Shown here: in pieces, positions 34,868 through 44,743 of the stretch
How positions within the stretch are numbered: the stretch's first letter is position 1
How the letters are laid out: each line of letters opens with the position of its first letter
Source: Methylomarinum sp. Ch1-1
GTDB taxonomy: Bacteria > Pseudomonadota > Gammaproteobacteria > Methylococcales > Methylomonadaceae
Length of the DNA: 64,000 nucleotides
NCBI RefSeq assembly: GCF_030717995.2
Contig: NZ_CP157743.1
Span: forward strand, 2,444,501-2,508,500
Direction: 5' to 3'
Program-made: the position numbers and the translations under genes
The notes under the pieces: model-generated
Database searches by the model: none
What the model was told of the DNA's origin: nothing
What the model saw: the letters and a program-made list of their open reading frames with translations, nothing else

Positions 34868-35758
34868 ATGAGAAGCGCCGTATTATTTTTGGTTTTTAAC
34901 CGTCCGGAACCGACAACACAGGTTTTTGAAGCCATTCGCCAAGCCAAGCCGCCACGTTTATATGTTGCTGCCGATGGTCCGCGCCCCGATAGAGAAGGAG
35001 AAGCCGTACGATGTGAAGAAGTCCGTCGGATTGCCACTGATGTTGATTGGCCATGTGAAGTGGTCACATTATTTCGAGAGAAAAACCTCGGGTGTAAATA
35101 TGCGGTAAGTGGTGCTATTACCTGGTTTTTTGAGCAGGAGGAAGAAGGAATTATTCTGGAGGATGATTGTTTGCCGGCGCAGTCTTTTTTTGGTTTTTGC
35201 GATGAGTTACTAAAAAAATATAAATATGATAAAAGAATTGGTCATATTTCTGGATATAACCATTTTCCTAATAGAGTATTTGATTGCGACTATTTTTATA
35301 GCCTTTTTCCCGGAATTTGGGGATGGGCTACATGGGCAGATCGATGGAAAGATTATAATGTAATATTAAGTATTAATCCAAATGTCATAGACGCCTTGGA
35401 AAACAGGCTATATGATAAAAAAATGTATTGTTATTGGTACAAAATATTTAATTCTATTAATGACATAGATACATGGGATTACCAATGGTGTTTTACGTTG
35501 TTAACACAAGGTTATTTATCTATTAGACCCTCTAAAAACTTAGTAACTAACATTGGATTTGGAAATGATGCTACCCATACAAAAACGTTTGACAAAAACA
35601 TTTTCGATAATAAAGCCGATGACGTTAAATACATAAATATCAAAGGACCTAGGTTTTACGTAACTAATAAAAAAGATGACAAAATGTTTTTTTCAAAAAG
35701 ACTTGATAAGCCTCTTATAGAAAAAATAATTTGTAAAATAAAAAATGCCTTATTTTGA
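34868..35758 (+). CDS. GT-A type glycosyltransferase (HlpA-like)
   Basis: A 296-residue predicted nucleotide-sugar transferase. The N-terminus AVLFLVFNRPEPTTQVFEAIRQAKPPRLYVAADGPRPDREGE is followed by the acidic, metal-binding GIILEDDCLPAQSFFGFCDELL. A central FPGIWGWATWADRWKDYN belongs to the same family, often labelled 'hemolytic protein HlpA-like' in databases from weak evidence. Actual function is probably adding a sugar to the surface glycan. It overlaps the sulfotransferase gene by 14 bases. The second half is strongly A+T-rich. Confidence 0.78.
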   Translation: MRSAVLFLVFNRPEPTTQVFEAIRQAKPPRLYVAADGPRPDREGEAVRCEEVRRIATDVDWPCEVVTLFREKNLGCKYAVSGAITWFFEQEEEGIILEDDCLPAQSFFGFCDELLKKYKYDKRIGHISGYNHFPNRVFDCDYFYSLFPGIWGWATWADRWKDYNVILSINPNVIDALENRLYDKKMYCYWYKIFNSINDIDTWDYQWCFTLLTQGYLSIRPSKNLVTNIGFGNDATHTKTFDKNIFDNKADDVKYINIKGPRFYVTNKKDDKMFFSKRLDKPLIEKIICKIKNALF

Positions 35759-36443
35759 AAAACATAAAGTTTTCTTTATACATATACCAAAAAATGCAGG
35801 GATGTTTGTTGAAAAGCAGTTTGGTATACCTCAAGAAATTGTAACCTATGAACAACCAACAGACAAAAAATGTTTTTACAGAACCTTGAAAGATCAATAT
35901 AGCTCTTTAAAAAAGGGAAGTAAGTTGTATGATCTTGAAAAAAAATATATTTATGGTCAGTTTGGCGGATCATATGTATTTCAACATGCTTCTTTGAGAG
36001 ACATAATAGAATATCGCATCCTAGATAAAGAAGTTTTAGATAGTTCCTTATTGATATCAGTCCATAGAAACCCTATCGATAGAGCTATTTCTATTTATAA
36101 ATATTGGGGTTTTAATAGAAAAATGAATTTTGATGAGTTTTGTAAAAAAATAATTAAGAACCCATCAAATGTATTAAACCGATTTGATCAGTTGATGCAC
36201 CTAAAACCACAGGTTTCTTTTGTAAAAAATAGTGGAGAATACGAAAAAAAGATTTTTTGGCTATCCTTTGAGAATCTTTATGAGGACCTACTGAATCTTA
36301 TTTCTAGTCGAAAGATAGATATAAAAATAGAAAATAAAAAAACAAATAAGTCTATTGAAAAAAAAATTGAGATATCTGAGTTCTCAGAAGAAATAATAAA
36401 ATCAGTCTATGAAGAAGATTTTTTATATTTTGGTTACAAGTGA
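35745..36443 (+). CDS. sulfotransferase-family protein
   Basis: A 232-residue protein. KVFFIHIPKNAGMFVEKQFG is the 5'-phosphosulfate-binding loop and SVHRNPIDRAISIYKYWG the 3'-phosphate-binding segment of PAPS-dependent sulfotransferases. The C-terminus is Lys-rich and helical. It would add sulfate to sugars of the exported polysaccharide. Base composition is very A+T-rich, pointing to foreign origin. It is tightly packed: its start lies in the preceding gene, and its stop overlaps a GTG of the next frame. Confidence 0.8.
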   Translation: MPYFEKHKVFFIHIPKNAGMFVEKQFGIPQEIVTYEQPTDKKCFYRTLKDQYSSLKKGSKLYDLEKKYIYGQFGGSYVFQHASLRDIIEYRILDKEVLDSSLLISVHRNPIDRAISIYKYWGFNRKMNFDEFCKKIIKNPSNVLNRFDQLMHLKPQVSFVKNSGEYEKKIFWLSFENLYEDLLNLISSRKIDIKIENKKTNKSIEKKIEISEFSEEIIKSVYEEDFLYFGYK

Positions 36444-36448
36444 ATACA

Positions 36449-37693
36449 ATGAAAATTCTTCACTTATGTCATTCTGATATCCAAGGCGGAGCCGCCCGCG
36501 CAGCCTATCGTTTGAACCTCGCCTTATTGAGAAGCATAGAAAGCCATATGCTCGTTAATAATAAATCCAGTGATGATCATACGGTTTTGCGACCGGATAC
36601 ATTATTAAAGCGGGGCTCGGCAAAGTTGCGTGAAGTGTTAGATAGACTGCCGACTTGGTATTATCAAAACCGTACCCCAACATTATTTTCACCCGCCTGG
36701 GTGCCTTTCTCGGATGTAGCTGATCACATTAATGGGATTAATCCGGATATAGTGCATTTGCATTGGGTAGCGGCGGGCATGATGCGAGCAGAAGATATAG
36801 CCAAGATTAAAGCACCGATTGTTTGGAGTCTGCATGATATGTGGGCATTTACGGGAGGCTGTCATTATGATGAAGCATGTGCTGGTTATCTGAAACAATG
36901 TGGTAATTGCAAGGTTTTAGGTTCTGCAACTTCTTATGATTTAAGTCGTTGGGTATTTAATAGAAAAGCAAAACATTTTGCTAAGCATACCAATTTGACG
37001 ATTGTCGGATTAAGCCGGTGGCTTGCTGATTGTGCTCAAAACAGCTCGCTTTTTAAAAACAATACGGTCGTTAATTTGCCGAATCCTATCGATACCCAAA
37101 CTTTCGCTCCTTTAGAAAAGTCAATCGCTCGATCATTGCTGAATTTACCACCCGATAAAAAATTGATTTTATTCGGCGCTATGAATGCGGTTAGCGATCC
37201 CCGGAAAGGGTTTCGTGAATTGATTGGTTCATTAACATCCTTGGAAGTAACCAATACCGAATTAGTCGTGTTTGGCAGTAGCCGGCCTAAGGAAGCGCCT
37301 AATTTTGGATTAAAAGCGCATTATTTAGGGCATTTGCATGATGATCTGAGTCTGCGAGTGCTTTATAGCGCTGCCGATGTGATGGTTGTTCCCAGTTTAC
37401 AGGAAAATTTATCCAATGCGATTATGGAGAGTCTGGCCTGTGGAACGCCTGTAGTTGCATTCAATACAGGGGGCAATGGGGATATGATTGAGCATCAAAT
37501 AAACGGCTATTTGGCTCAAGCTTTTGATTGTGAAGATCTCGCTCTAGGCATTGAATGGGTATTGAATGCTCCAAATTATTCTGTATTATCTCAAAATGCT
37601 CGCGAAAAGGTTGAGCGGGAATTCGATAGCCGGGTAGTAGCCAAAAAGTATATCGATTTGTACCAAAGTATCTTAAATAAACAATCTACATGA
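36449..37693 (+). CDS. GT4-family glycosyltransferase
   Basis: A GT-B fold transferase of about 414 residues. The N-terminal domain starts [43 protein letters not shown] and [29 protein letters not shown] are typical of a GT4 subgroup with a Cys cluster. The C-terminal nucleotide-sugar domain has [29 protein letters not shown] and the donor motif [39 protein letters not shown] 36449 fits the family start; a GTG at 36440 overlaps the previous stop and is possible. The end overlaps gmd by 4 bases. Confidence 0.87.
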   Translation: MKILHLCHSDIQGGAARAAYRLNLALLRSIESHMLVNNKSSDDHTVLRPDTLLKRGSAKLREVLDRLPTWYYQNRTPTLFSPAWVPFSDVADHINGINPDIVHLHWVAAGMMRAEDIAKIKAPIVWSLHDMWAFTGGCHYDEACAGYLKQCGNCKVLGSATSYDLSRWVFNRKAKHFAKHTNLTIVGLSRWLADCAQNSSLFKNNTVVNLPNPIDTQTFAPLEKSIARSLLNLPPDKKLILFGAMNAVSDPRKGFRELIGSLTSLEVTNTELVVFGSSRPKEAPNFGLKAHYLGHLHDDLSLRVLYSAADVMVVPSLQENLSNAIMESLACGTPVVAFNTGGNGDMIEHQINGYLAQAFDCEDLALGIEWVLNAPNYSVLSQNAREKVEREFDSRVVAKKYIDLYQSILNKQST

Positions 37694-38814
37694 CAAATAA
37701 AAAAGCCCTCATCACCGGCATCACCGGCCAGGACGGTTCCTATCTGGCTGAATTCCTGCTGGAAAAAGGCTATGAAGTACATGGCATCAAACGCCGGGCT
37801 TCGTTGTTCAACACCGAACGTATCGATCATCTTTATCAAGACCCTCATGTTGAACAGCGCAATTTGATTTTGCATTACGGCGATTTGACCGATAGTTCAA
37901 ATCTGACGAGAATTCTTCAGGAAGTGCAGCCGGATGAAGTGTATAACCTGGGGGCGCAGTCGCATGTCGCGGTCAGTTTCGAGTCGCCGGCATATACCGC
38001 GGATGTCGATGGGTTAGGGGCTTTGCGTTTGCTGGAGGCGATTCGTTTCTTGGGTTTGGAGAAGAAAACCCGTTTTTATCAAGCTTCGACATCGGAACTG
38101 TATGGCCTTGTGCAGGAGACGCCGCAGAAGGAAACTACGCCTTTTTATCCCCGTTCGCCGTATGCGGTGGCTAAGTTATACGCTTACTGGATCACGATTA
38201 ATTACCGTGAGGCTTACGGTCTCTATGCCTGTAACGGCATATTATTCAATCACGAGTCACCGCGAAGGGGCGAGACCTTCGTGACCCGTAAGATCACTAG
38301 AGGTCTTTGTAATATCGCGTTGGGTTTGGAAGATTGTTTGTATATGGGGAATATGGATGCGCTCAGGGATTGGGGACATGCCAAGGATTATGTTCGGATG
38401 CAGTGGCTAATGCTGCAACAGCAGCAGGCGGAGGATTTTGTCATTGCCACTGGAATACAATACACGGTCAGGGCGTTTATTGAGATGGCGGCCGCCGAGC
38501 TGGGGATAACCTTGCGTTTTGAGGGTCAAGGTCTGGATGAGATCGGTATCGTCGATCAGGTTGCAGGTGATAAGGCGCCGGCATTACAGCCAGGCGATGT
38601 CATTGTGCGGATCGATCCGCGTTATTTTCGTCCTGCGGAAGTGGAGACTTTGCTGGGCGATCCCAGCAATGCCAAGTCGAAGTTGGAATGGGAGCCTGAG
38701 ATTACCTTGGTTGAGATGATCGGCGAAATGGTCGCCAATGATCTGGAACAGGCCCGGCGTCATGCCTTGCTGAAACAGCATGGTTTTACTATGGCTATGA
38801 GTCACGAGGGGTAG
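37690..38814 (+). CDS. gmd: GDP-mannose 4,6-dehydratase
   Basis: Converts GDP-mannose to GDP-4-keto-6-deoxymannose, the first step to GDP-L-fucose. The 374-residue protein has [80 protein letters not shown] and [11 protein letters not shown]. The catalytic [23 protein letters not shown] and [20 protein letters not shown] are also diagnostic. It overlaps the GT4 gene by 4 bases and is followed 8 bases later by fcl. Base composition returns to the window average here. Confidence 0.96.
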   Translation: MTNKKALITGITGQDGSYLAEFLLEKGYEVHGIKRRASLFNTERIDHLYQDPHVEQRNLILHYGDLTDSSNLTRILQEVQPDEVYNLGAQSHVAVSFESPAYTADVDGLGALRLLEAIRFLGLEKKTRFYQASTSELYGLVQETPQKETTPFYPRSPYAVAKLYAYWITINYREAYGLYACNGILFNHESPRRGETFVTRKITRGLCNIALGLEDCLYMGNMDALRDWGHAKDYVRMQWLMLQQQQAEDFVIATGIQYTVRAFIEMAAAELGITLRFEGQGLDEIGIVDQVAGDKAPALQPGDVIVRIDPRYFRPAEVETLLGDPSNAKSKLEWEPEITLVEMIGEMVANDLEQARRHALLKQHGFTMAMSHEG

Positions 38815-38822
38815 GGCTGGCT

Positions 38823-39800
38823 ATGCAGGCTAAGAAACGGGTGTATGTGGCTGGGCATAACGGCATGGTGGGCGCGGCTCTGGTCAGGCAGTTACAACAG
38901 CAGGATAATATTGAGCTGGTGTTGCGCTCACATGGCGAACTCGATCTGACCCGCCAGGATCAGGTCGAAGCGTTTTTTAACGGTCAGGCGCTCGATGAGG
39001 TTTACTTGGCGGCGGCCAAGGTTGGCGGCATTCATGCCAATCATGTTTATCCGGCGGAGTTCATTTATCAGAACCTGATGATCGAATGTAATGTCATTCA
39101 TGCGGCGCATCGTGCCAATGTGCAGAAATTGTTGCTATTAGGTTCGTCCTGCATTTACCCAAAACATGCCGAACAACCGATGAGTGAAGACGCGTTGCTA
39201 ACTGGTGCCTTAGAGCCAACTAACGAGCCTTATGCCATAGCTAAAATTGCCGGCATAAAGTTATGTGAGAGTTATAACCGTCAATATGGCCGCGATTATC
39301 GAAGTGTGATGCCGACCAATTTATATGGACCGCATGATAATTTTCATCCTGAAAATTCTCATGTCATTCCGGCCTTGCTGCGCCGAGTTCATGAAGCCAA
39401 AATAAATCAGGTGGAAACTGTGACGATTTGGGGCAGCGGCCAGGCAAAACGTGAGTTTATGTTTGTCGATGATATGGCGCGAGCTTGCATTTTTGTCATG
39501 ACCTTAACCCATGAGGCCTATGGTTCAGTCACTCAGCCGATGCTTTCACATATCAATGTCGGCACCGGCAGTGATTATAGTATACGTACTTTGGCTATGT
39601 TATTGTGCGAGATTATTGGGTATTCGGGATGTTTGCTGTTTGATTCATCAAAGCCGGACGGTGCGCCGCGAAAACTATTGGATGTTTCCCGCTTAAATGC
39701 GTTGGGGTGGCAAGCACAAATGGATTTGCCTTCCGGCATTAGGGAAACGTATCGGTGGTATTTGGAGCATGAAGAGCGATTGAGACGATCGGGGCGATAG
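38823..39800 (+). CDS. fcl: GDP-L-fucose synthase
   Basis: Epimerase-reductase that makes GDP-L-fucose from the gmd product. The NADP motif is [18 protein letters not shown]. Other family blocks are [60 protein letters not shown] and the catalytic [39 protein letters not shown]. At 325 residues it has the normal length. It is the last gene of the + half of the island and converges on a GT2 gene on the other strand 68 bases away. Confidence 0.95.
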   Translation: MQAKKRVYVAGHNGMVGAALVRQLQQQDNIELVLRSHGELDLTRQDQVEAFFNGQALDEVYLAAAKVGGIHANHVYPAEFIYQNLMIECNVIHAAHRANVQKLLLLGSSCIYPKHAEQPMSEDALLTGALEPTNEPYAIAKIAGIKLCESYNRQYGRDYRSVMPTNLYGPHDNFHPENSHVIPALLRRVHEAKINQVETVTIWGSGQAKREFMFVDDMARACIFVMTLTHEAYGSVTQPMLSHINVGTGSDYSIRTLAMLLCEIIGYSGCLLFDSSKPDGAPRKLLDVSRLNALGWQAQMDLPSGIRETYRWYLEHEERLRRSGR

Positions 39801-39868
39801 CGGCAAATTGGCGCTAATTCTATTTGGTATTTTCAAGTTATTATTAGGATCGCAACGCACAAGTTATG

Positions 39869-40753
39869 TTAGCTTCTAGACGACAAAAATAGCGCACGTT
39901 TAAGCAGATAGACTAACAAATAGCGGACGGTATATAGCGTCACTCCCAAAGGATAAAGATATGGGATCGGGTAATGCGCTTTGAATAATGTGGTGACATC
40001 GCGTAAGTTCCGGTGCGAGCGGATGCTGTGCAGGGATTGTAAAAAACCACTGAAATTTAGCGCGCCAGGATTATTCGCCAGCGAGGTGCGAGTGTTGTCT
40101 ATTTCCACGAAGGCGCGGGGAGCGCTATATAGCGGTATATGTCGCTTGCTGGCTTGTAAATAGAAATCATGATCGGCCCCATAATGAGGCAATCGCTTCT
40201 CATCGAACAGTCCAATCTTTGTAAATACCGACGATGGAATAATCACTCCACGACCACCGACAATGAGTTTCACCGCTAGTAATTCACTGTTTTCCATGGC
40301 GGGCGTCAGCTCTCGTGGGCCGGACAGGCTTGGAAACCCTAACAGCAAAAAAGTGCGGGAACTGATTGAAATTGGTCGGCCGCTCTGCCAATCACGCTGG
40401 ATAGAAGCGATTATGCTATCGGGATTGTCATTTGCCAGCTTGACCAGGGTGCCTAAAGTATCTGATGTCACATAGCAGTCGTTGTTAAGAAGTATGACTG
40501 CCTCTGCGCCACGATCCAGAGCGTAACGGATGCCCAGATTCGTTGCGCCCGCCCACCAGCGGTCAGCTGAGCCGGTCAAACGTATGACCTCCGGGAACTC
40601 TACAGCTAGCTTGTCACGGGTTTCATTGGTGGTGCCGTGATCCACTACCAGAATGTTGAATTCTCGGTAACGGCTCTTGCGCAATGCTTCCAGGCAGATC
40701 CGAGTCTGAGCATAGCCGTTGAAGTCGGTGATGATGATATGGAGAGCGTTCAT
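39869..40753 (-). CDS. GT2-family glycosyltransferase
   Basis: A 294-residue inverting transferase. IIITDFNGYAQTRICLEALRKSRYREFNILVVDHGTTNETRD is the GT-A N-terminus. AVILLNNDCYVTSDTLG carries the metal-binding DxD-like NND. IVGGRGVIIPSSVFTKIGLFDEKRLPHYGADHDFYLQASKRH is typical of rhamnosyl/other GT2 enzymes. The C-terminus ends in a hydrophobic stretch (YLYPLGVTLYTVRYLLVYLLKRALFL), so it probably associates with the membrane. It overlaps the upstream GT4 gene by 4 bases in its own direction. Confidence 0.87.
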   Translation of the reverse strand: MNALHIIITDFNGYAQTRICLEALRKSRYREFNILVVDHGTTNETRDKLAVEFPEVIRLTGSADRWWAGATNLGIRYALDRGAEAVILLNNDCYVTSDTLGTLVKLANDNPDSIIASIQRDWQSGRPISISSRTFLLLGFPSLSGPRELTPAMENSELLAVKLIVGGRGVIIPSSVFTKIGLFDEKRLPHYGADHDFYLQASKRHIPLYSAPRAFVEIDNTRTSLANNPGALNFSGFLQSLHSIRSHRNLRDVTTLFKAHYPIPYLYPLGVTLYTVRYLLVYLLKRALFLSSRS

Positions 40754-41826
40754 GGGGCGAGTTTGATTAATGAGTCATGCAATATCCGACCGATTGATTC
40801 CCAGGCCAGGCTTTCAGGAAATGACGCAATTTGCGGGTCAGTTAATTGAGAGCGGATTGCGCGGGCCATATCAACAGGATCGGGTTCACAGAGCGAACTG
40901 GCAGTCCCCTTGAATATTTGCTCATGACCGGACACTCGCGTTGCTACTACGGGTTTTTCGCAGGCCAGGTATTCTGCAATTTTGCAGGCGCCGGACATTT
41001 GGTTGAAGGTATCATCTTGATACGGCACACTGACCACATCACATGCTTGAATCAGAGTCGGAATCGATTGCTGCGGCAGTTCCCCTAGATAGTCGATCCA
41101 AGGTTCATCAATACTCGTTCCAGTGACTCTGCCAGCCAATACCAGACGCAACCGTGGCATGGTCTGTTTTAGCTTGCGGCAGGCTTCAATAAGCAAAGGG
41201 CCTCTGGTAGGTGTGATTGAGCCAAAATAACCTATTAGTGCCGATTTTTCATCGTTAGCAAGACCCAATGTTGTTCTGGCTTGCTGCATATCGCCGGGCG
41301 CAAATAACGTTCTATCGACACCATTTTCTATCAGTAGGGTGTTTGGATTTGCTTGGCTTAATATTTTTTGTAATGAGAGGCTAGGACAAATCACAAGATC
41401 TGCGTTTTTTACGGCGGAACGAAACATCGCCCTCATGCTGGGGATGCGATTACCTTTGAAGACAGGATAATAGTCATAAACATCAAACACAAAAGGTACA
41501 TTAAGTCGTCTTGCCATTTGTAGTCCTAAAAAGCCAATATGGCTATCACCGCTACCGATTATAATCTCAGGTTTAGCACGACGCATGCCGCTGTATAGGC
41601 GTGGAATCAGTTTCGGCAATTGAGTGAATGTCGAAGGTATTGTCGAAAAGAAAACATTTGATGCGTTGAGTGTTGTCTTGAATTTATTTCTATAGTCAAT
41701 GGCATCAACGGTTACTTGATTGCCATGTTGTGCTAGCTGTAAGGGAAGCTGGAACAGGCGGCCGAACTGGTCGTTAATTAAGTCTTTATTGGTGTAATAG
41801 CGTTTACAAAGGCAGTACACGTTCAT
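40750..41826 (-). CDS. GT4-family glycosyltransferase
   Basis: A GT-B glycosyltransferase of about 358 residues. It starts MNVYCLCKRYYTNKDLINDQFGRLFQLPLQLA, with IIIGSGDSHIGFLGLQMARRLNVPFVFDVYDYYP in the acceptor domain. The donor domain has LIGYFGSITPTRGPLLIEACRKL and VPYQDDTFNQMSGACKIAEYLACEKPVVATRVSGHEQIF, where the usual E-x7-E is varied. A TTG at 41850 would add eight residues; ATG 41826 is preferred. It belongs to the - strand half of the island and is coupled to the GT2 gene downstream. Confidence 0.85.
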   Translation of the reverse strand: MNVYCLCKRYYTNKDLINDQFGRLFQLPLQLAQHGNQVTVDAIDYRNKFKTTLNASNVFFSTIPSTFTQLPKLIPRLYSGMRRAKPEIIIGSGDSHIGFLGLQMARRLNVPFVFDVYDYYPVFKGNRIPSMRAMFRSAVKNADLVICPSLSLQKILSQANPNTLLIENGVDRTLFAPGDMQQARTTLGLANDEKSALIGYFGSITPTRGPLLIEACRKLKQTMPRLRLVLAGRVTGTSIDEPWIDYLGELPQQSIPTLIQACDVVSVPYQDDTFNQMSGACKIAEYLACEKPVVATRVSGHEQIFKGTASSLCEPDPVDMARAIRSQLTDPQIASFPESLAWESIGRILHDSLIKLAP

Positions 41827-42012
41827 CGGCGTAGTCTTAGGCTGTTTCAAGATGCATCAAGACAAAATACAGGGCAGCAAACGGCATCCCGCCTCTCGCT
41901 GCACTTGCTCATCTTTGGCGCGATGAAATTCTGAATGCAACATCTTGTTGCAGATGTCTATGTAAATCAACAACCTATTTGCTTCTTTAAAATTTTGCTG
42001 AATAGTTAGCAA

Positions 42013-42726
42013 TTATTTTTTATGGCAGAGAAAATAAATTTGGTATTGCCAATGAAGCGGCCAAACTGTTAAGGCGAACGCCTGGATCGCCCTGATAGGC
42101 GTTTTATACCATTTGTCTTTTAAAATCCAAGACCATGACAAAACGTGTAAATCTTTCCATTTAGCTGTGACTTCCAGACCTGCTGATTCGAATAAATTTC
42201 TCCACTGGGCTAGCGGCAAAACCTCTTCTTTGGCTTCGACTTGATGAGTGCCTTTGAACAAGCCTAGGCGACGAGTCAGGAAGTCGGCATTTGGCACAAG
42301 TATTAAAAATTTTGCGTTACTTTTGGCGACTCTTACCATTTCTTCAATCGCCTGTTTTTTGTTGACAAAATGTTCGAGTGAACCAAGGCAGGTGATAAAA
42401 TCGATTTCGAAAGGCAATGATTCGGCTGGAATGGCATGAAAATCACCTTGAGGCATGATAGATTTGCAAGCTTCAATGGCTTTTGTGGATAAATCGATTC
42501 CCGTTGGTATTGCATTGTTTTGGCTTGCTGCGTATAGAAAACTTCCGTTGCCGCATCCAACATCAAGGATTTTTTGGCCTTCTGAAATATTAAGTTTATT
42601 GACCAGATTTTTATTATGTTTTGAAATATGGGTATCTGCTATTGTATTTTTATAGTAGACCGACTCGTAGAACTTTTTAATATCTTTAAGCTTATTCTTT
42701 TCATCATCATTAATATGCATTTTCAT
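42013..42726 (-). CDS. class I SAM-dependent methyltransferase
   Basis: A 237-residue enzyme. The SAM-binding motif I is ISEGQKILDVGCGNGSFLYAASQ, followed by PTGIDLSTKAIEACKS and DFITCLGSLEHFVNKKQAIEEMVRVAKSNAKFLILVPN. It resembles sugar or lipid methyltransferases in polysaccharide loci; the substrate is not known. It overlaps the stop of the upstream GT4 gene by 17 bases. About 190 bases of non-coding sequence separate it from the next GT4 gene. Confidence 0.85.
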   Translation of the reverse strand: MKMHINDDEKNKLKDIKKFYESVYYKNTIADTHISKHNKNLVNKLNISEGQKILDVGCGNGSFLYAASQNNAIPTGIDLSTKAIEACKSIMPQGDFHAIPAESLPFEIDFITCLGSLEHFVNKKQAIEEMVRVAKSNAKFLILVPNADFLTRRLGLFKGTHQVEAKEEVLPLAQWRNLFESAGLEVTAKWKDLHVLSWSWILKDKWYKTPIRAIQAFALTVWPLHWQYQIYFLCHKK

Positions 42727-43795
42727 CTACTTTAAGTTCATCAATGGTTTTGATATATCGATCGGCCAACTTATTCCAGCAAAAGTTTTCTAAGCTGAAT
42801 GCTTTAGCATTCATACCCGCGTTTTTTAATTCTAAATCTGATTTACTGACGTCTTCAATTTTTTGAATAAAAGCTGTGGGGTTTTCCGCTTCTATTAACC
42901 AGCCATTTTGGTCATTAGTGATGGAGTCTTTAAGTCCTTCAAGCTCTGATCCGACGACAGCCAAGCCATTAAGATTTGCCTCCAAGACGGCTATTCCAAA
43001 TCCTTCCATATCGCCGTCAACCTTAATGTTAGGTTGTATAAAAAGATCGGCATTTGCATAAATCATATTTTTTACACCATTATCGATAAAGCCGAGGTTG
43101 AAGACTCGATTTGTTAGCTGTTTTTCAATGATTGCTTTATTAATAGCAGCTCTATCCGGTCCATCCCCAGCAATAATATAAATAAATTTATCGCTTAAAT
43201 ACGGCATTACCTGATTAATAAACCAATGAACGCCTTTTCTTTTAACCAGTCTACCGACTGTTAATAGAATGGTTTTTTCTTGGCAGGAAGTTTGTAATAA
43301 ATCTTCAAGTTGTTGGCGGTTGCGCTGAGTGGCGTTGCTTTGCTGCGTTATTCCATTTGGGATGACCGCTAGTTTTGTTTTGTCAATTTGTCGTTCAATT
43401 GCGGCGCTAGCGGTCGCCTGACTAACGGTAATAATTTTATCGATTTTTGGAAGAAACGCCTTAACCCAGAAGTATTGATAAATAGGGTTTTTATAGGTGA
43501 TGTCGAGTCCATGAATGATGCAAATTACGAGCGTATTGGGTTTAAATAACTTAATTAACCAGCCTATAGGAGCGAGAACGCCATCACCTAGTATTATTGC
43601 GTCATAGTTTGAGGATACGAATAGCGATTTTAGGGCGCAAAGGGGCATGAAATAAGGAAGCGCCTTCTTTCCTTTTTTGTTTATGATGCTATCCGTATAA
43701 ATTTTTTGTTGTAAGGCTTTATGGAGTTCATGGTTATGGTTTTCCAATCCTCCAACAATGGGCGGATAAGCCCTTGATATAAAAAGTAACTTCAT
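42710..43795 (-). CDS. GT4-family glycosyltransferase
   Basis: A 361-residue GT-B transferase. MKLLFISRAYPPIVGGLENHNHELHKAL is the typical GT4 N-terminus. The donor site has ILLTVGRLVKRKGVHWFINQVMPYL, YIIAGDGPDRAAINKAI and ADLFIQPNIKVDGDMEGFGIAVLEANLNGLAVVGSELEGLKDSI, with the E-x7-E motif. It overlaps the methyltransferase and is therefore likely co-translated. The specific sugar is unknown. Confidence 0.87.
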   Translation of the reverse strand: MKLLFISRAYPPIVGGLENHNHELHKALQQKIYTDSIINKKGKKALPYFMPLCALKSLFVSSNYDAIILGDGVLAPIGWLIKLFKPNTLVICIIHGLDITYKNPIYQYFWVKAFLPKIDKIITVSQATASAAIERQIDKTKLAVIPNGITQQSNATQRNRQQLEDLLQTSCQEKTILLTVGRLVKRKGVHWFINQVMPYLSDKFIYIIAGDGPDRAAINKAIIEKQLTNRVFNLGFIDNGVKNMIYANADLFIQPNIKVDGDMEGFGIAVLEANLNGLAVVGSELEGLKDSITNDQNGWLIEAENPTAFIQKIEDVSKSDLELKNAGMNAKAFSLENFCWNKLADRYIKTIDELKVDENAY

Positions 43796-43855
43796 AACCT
43801 GTAATTTATTTTAAGCTTGATTAATCATTAAAAAAGTATCAATCTTTCCAAAGTA

Positions 43856-44743
43856 TCAATCTTTCCAAGGACTACGCTCAAAATCTTTGTAATGAAGGCT
43901 CGAGATTTGTTCAGAAATGATGCCGAATAAGAAGATAAATAAGGACGAAAGAAAAAGTACCGCACTCATATTAGTAAAGCGACTGATAGTGAAAAACGTA
44001 TAGGCATAGTAGATAGCACCGGTCATGAAAACACCGAGACTAAGTGGGAGAAATAATCGCATCGGTGAAAATAAAGCGCCTATGCGCAAAATAATAATAA
44101 AAAAACGCATACCGTCTTTTATTATTCTTATATGACTTTTTCCCTCGCGTTTCCCGGCATGAATCGGGATATAGGCGACCGGAAAGCCGGAACGGAAAAA
44201 AGCCATCGTGCTAGTGGTCGGATAAGAAAATCCGTTAGGGAGCAGATAAAGGAATTTACGGAATTTTTCCGCTCTTGTTGCGCGAAAACCGGAGGTCAGA
44301 TCTTCAATCTTGTGTCCAGTCATGACCGAAGCTAGCCGGTTATAGAAGGCATTGGCGAAACGTCTGAATAGACTGGCATGGGTGCTGGGTTTACGAGCGC
44401 CGACTACCATGTCATATCCTTCATCCAGTTTTTGCAGCAGCGTAGGAATTTCGGCCGGATCGTGTTGGCCGTCGGCATCCATGAATACCAGAATCTCTCC
44501 TTTGGCATTGCGGGCGCCGGTTTTGATGCTGGCGCCATTGCCTTGTGAATAGGGATGGCTGATCACTCGCGCTCCAGCTTGCTCCGCCAATATGCGCGTA
44601 TCGTCTGTTGATCCATCATCGATGACTAATATTTCAATTTGCCTGAGATCGGAAAAGACTTCTTTTTTTAATTTGTTGATGACCGGCTCTATATTTAATG
44701 CTTCATTCTTTGCTGGCAGGACGATGCTGATGCTTGGTTTCAT
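43856..44743 (-). CDS. GT2 glycosyltransferase of the polyprenyl-phosphate sugar synthase type
   Basis: A 295-residue protein. ISIVLPAKNEALNIEPVINKLKKEVF and EILVIDDGSTDDTRILAEQAGARVISHPYSQGNGASIKTGARNAKGEILVFMDADGQHDP are close to dolichol-phosphate mannose synthases (DPM1/GtrB type). Two membrane helices near the C-terminus (LSLGVFMTGAIYYAYTFF and VLFLSSLFIFLFGIISEQI) match GtrB-like forms. It would load a sugar on undecaprenyl phosphate for use outside the cytoplasm. It overlaps the membrane/TPR gene by 41 bases, so the two are probably partners. Confidence 0.86.
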   Translation of the reverse strand: MKPSISIVLPAKNEALNIEPVINKLKKEVFSDLRQIEILVIDDGSTDDTRILAEQAGARVISHPYSQGNGASIKTGARNAKGEILVFMDADGQHDPAEIPTLLQKLDEGYDMVVGARKPSTHASLFRRFANAFYNRLASVMTGHKIEDLTSGFRATRAEKFRKFLYLLPNGFSYPTTSTMAFFRSGFPVAYIPIHAGKREGKSHIRIIKDGMRFFIIILRIGALFSPMRLFLPLSLGVFMTGAIYYAYTFFTISRFTNMSAVLFLSSLFIFLFGIISEQISSLHYKDFERSPWKD

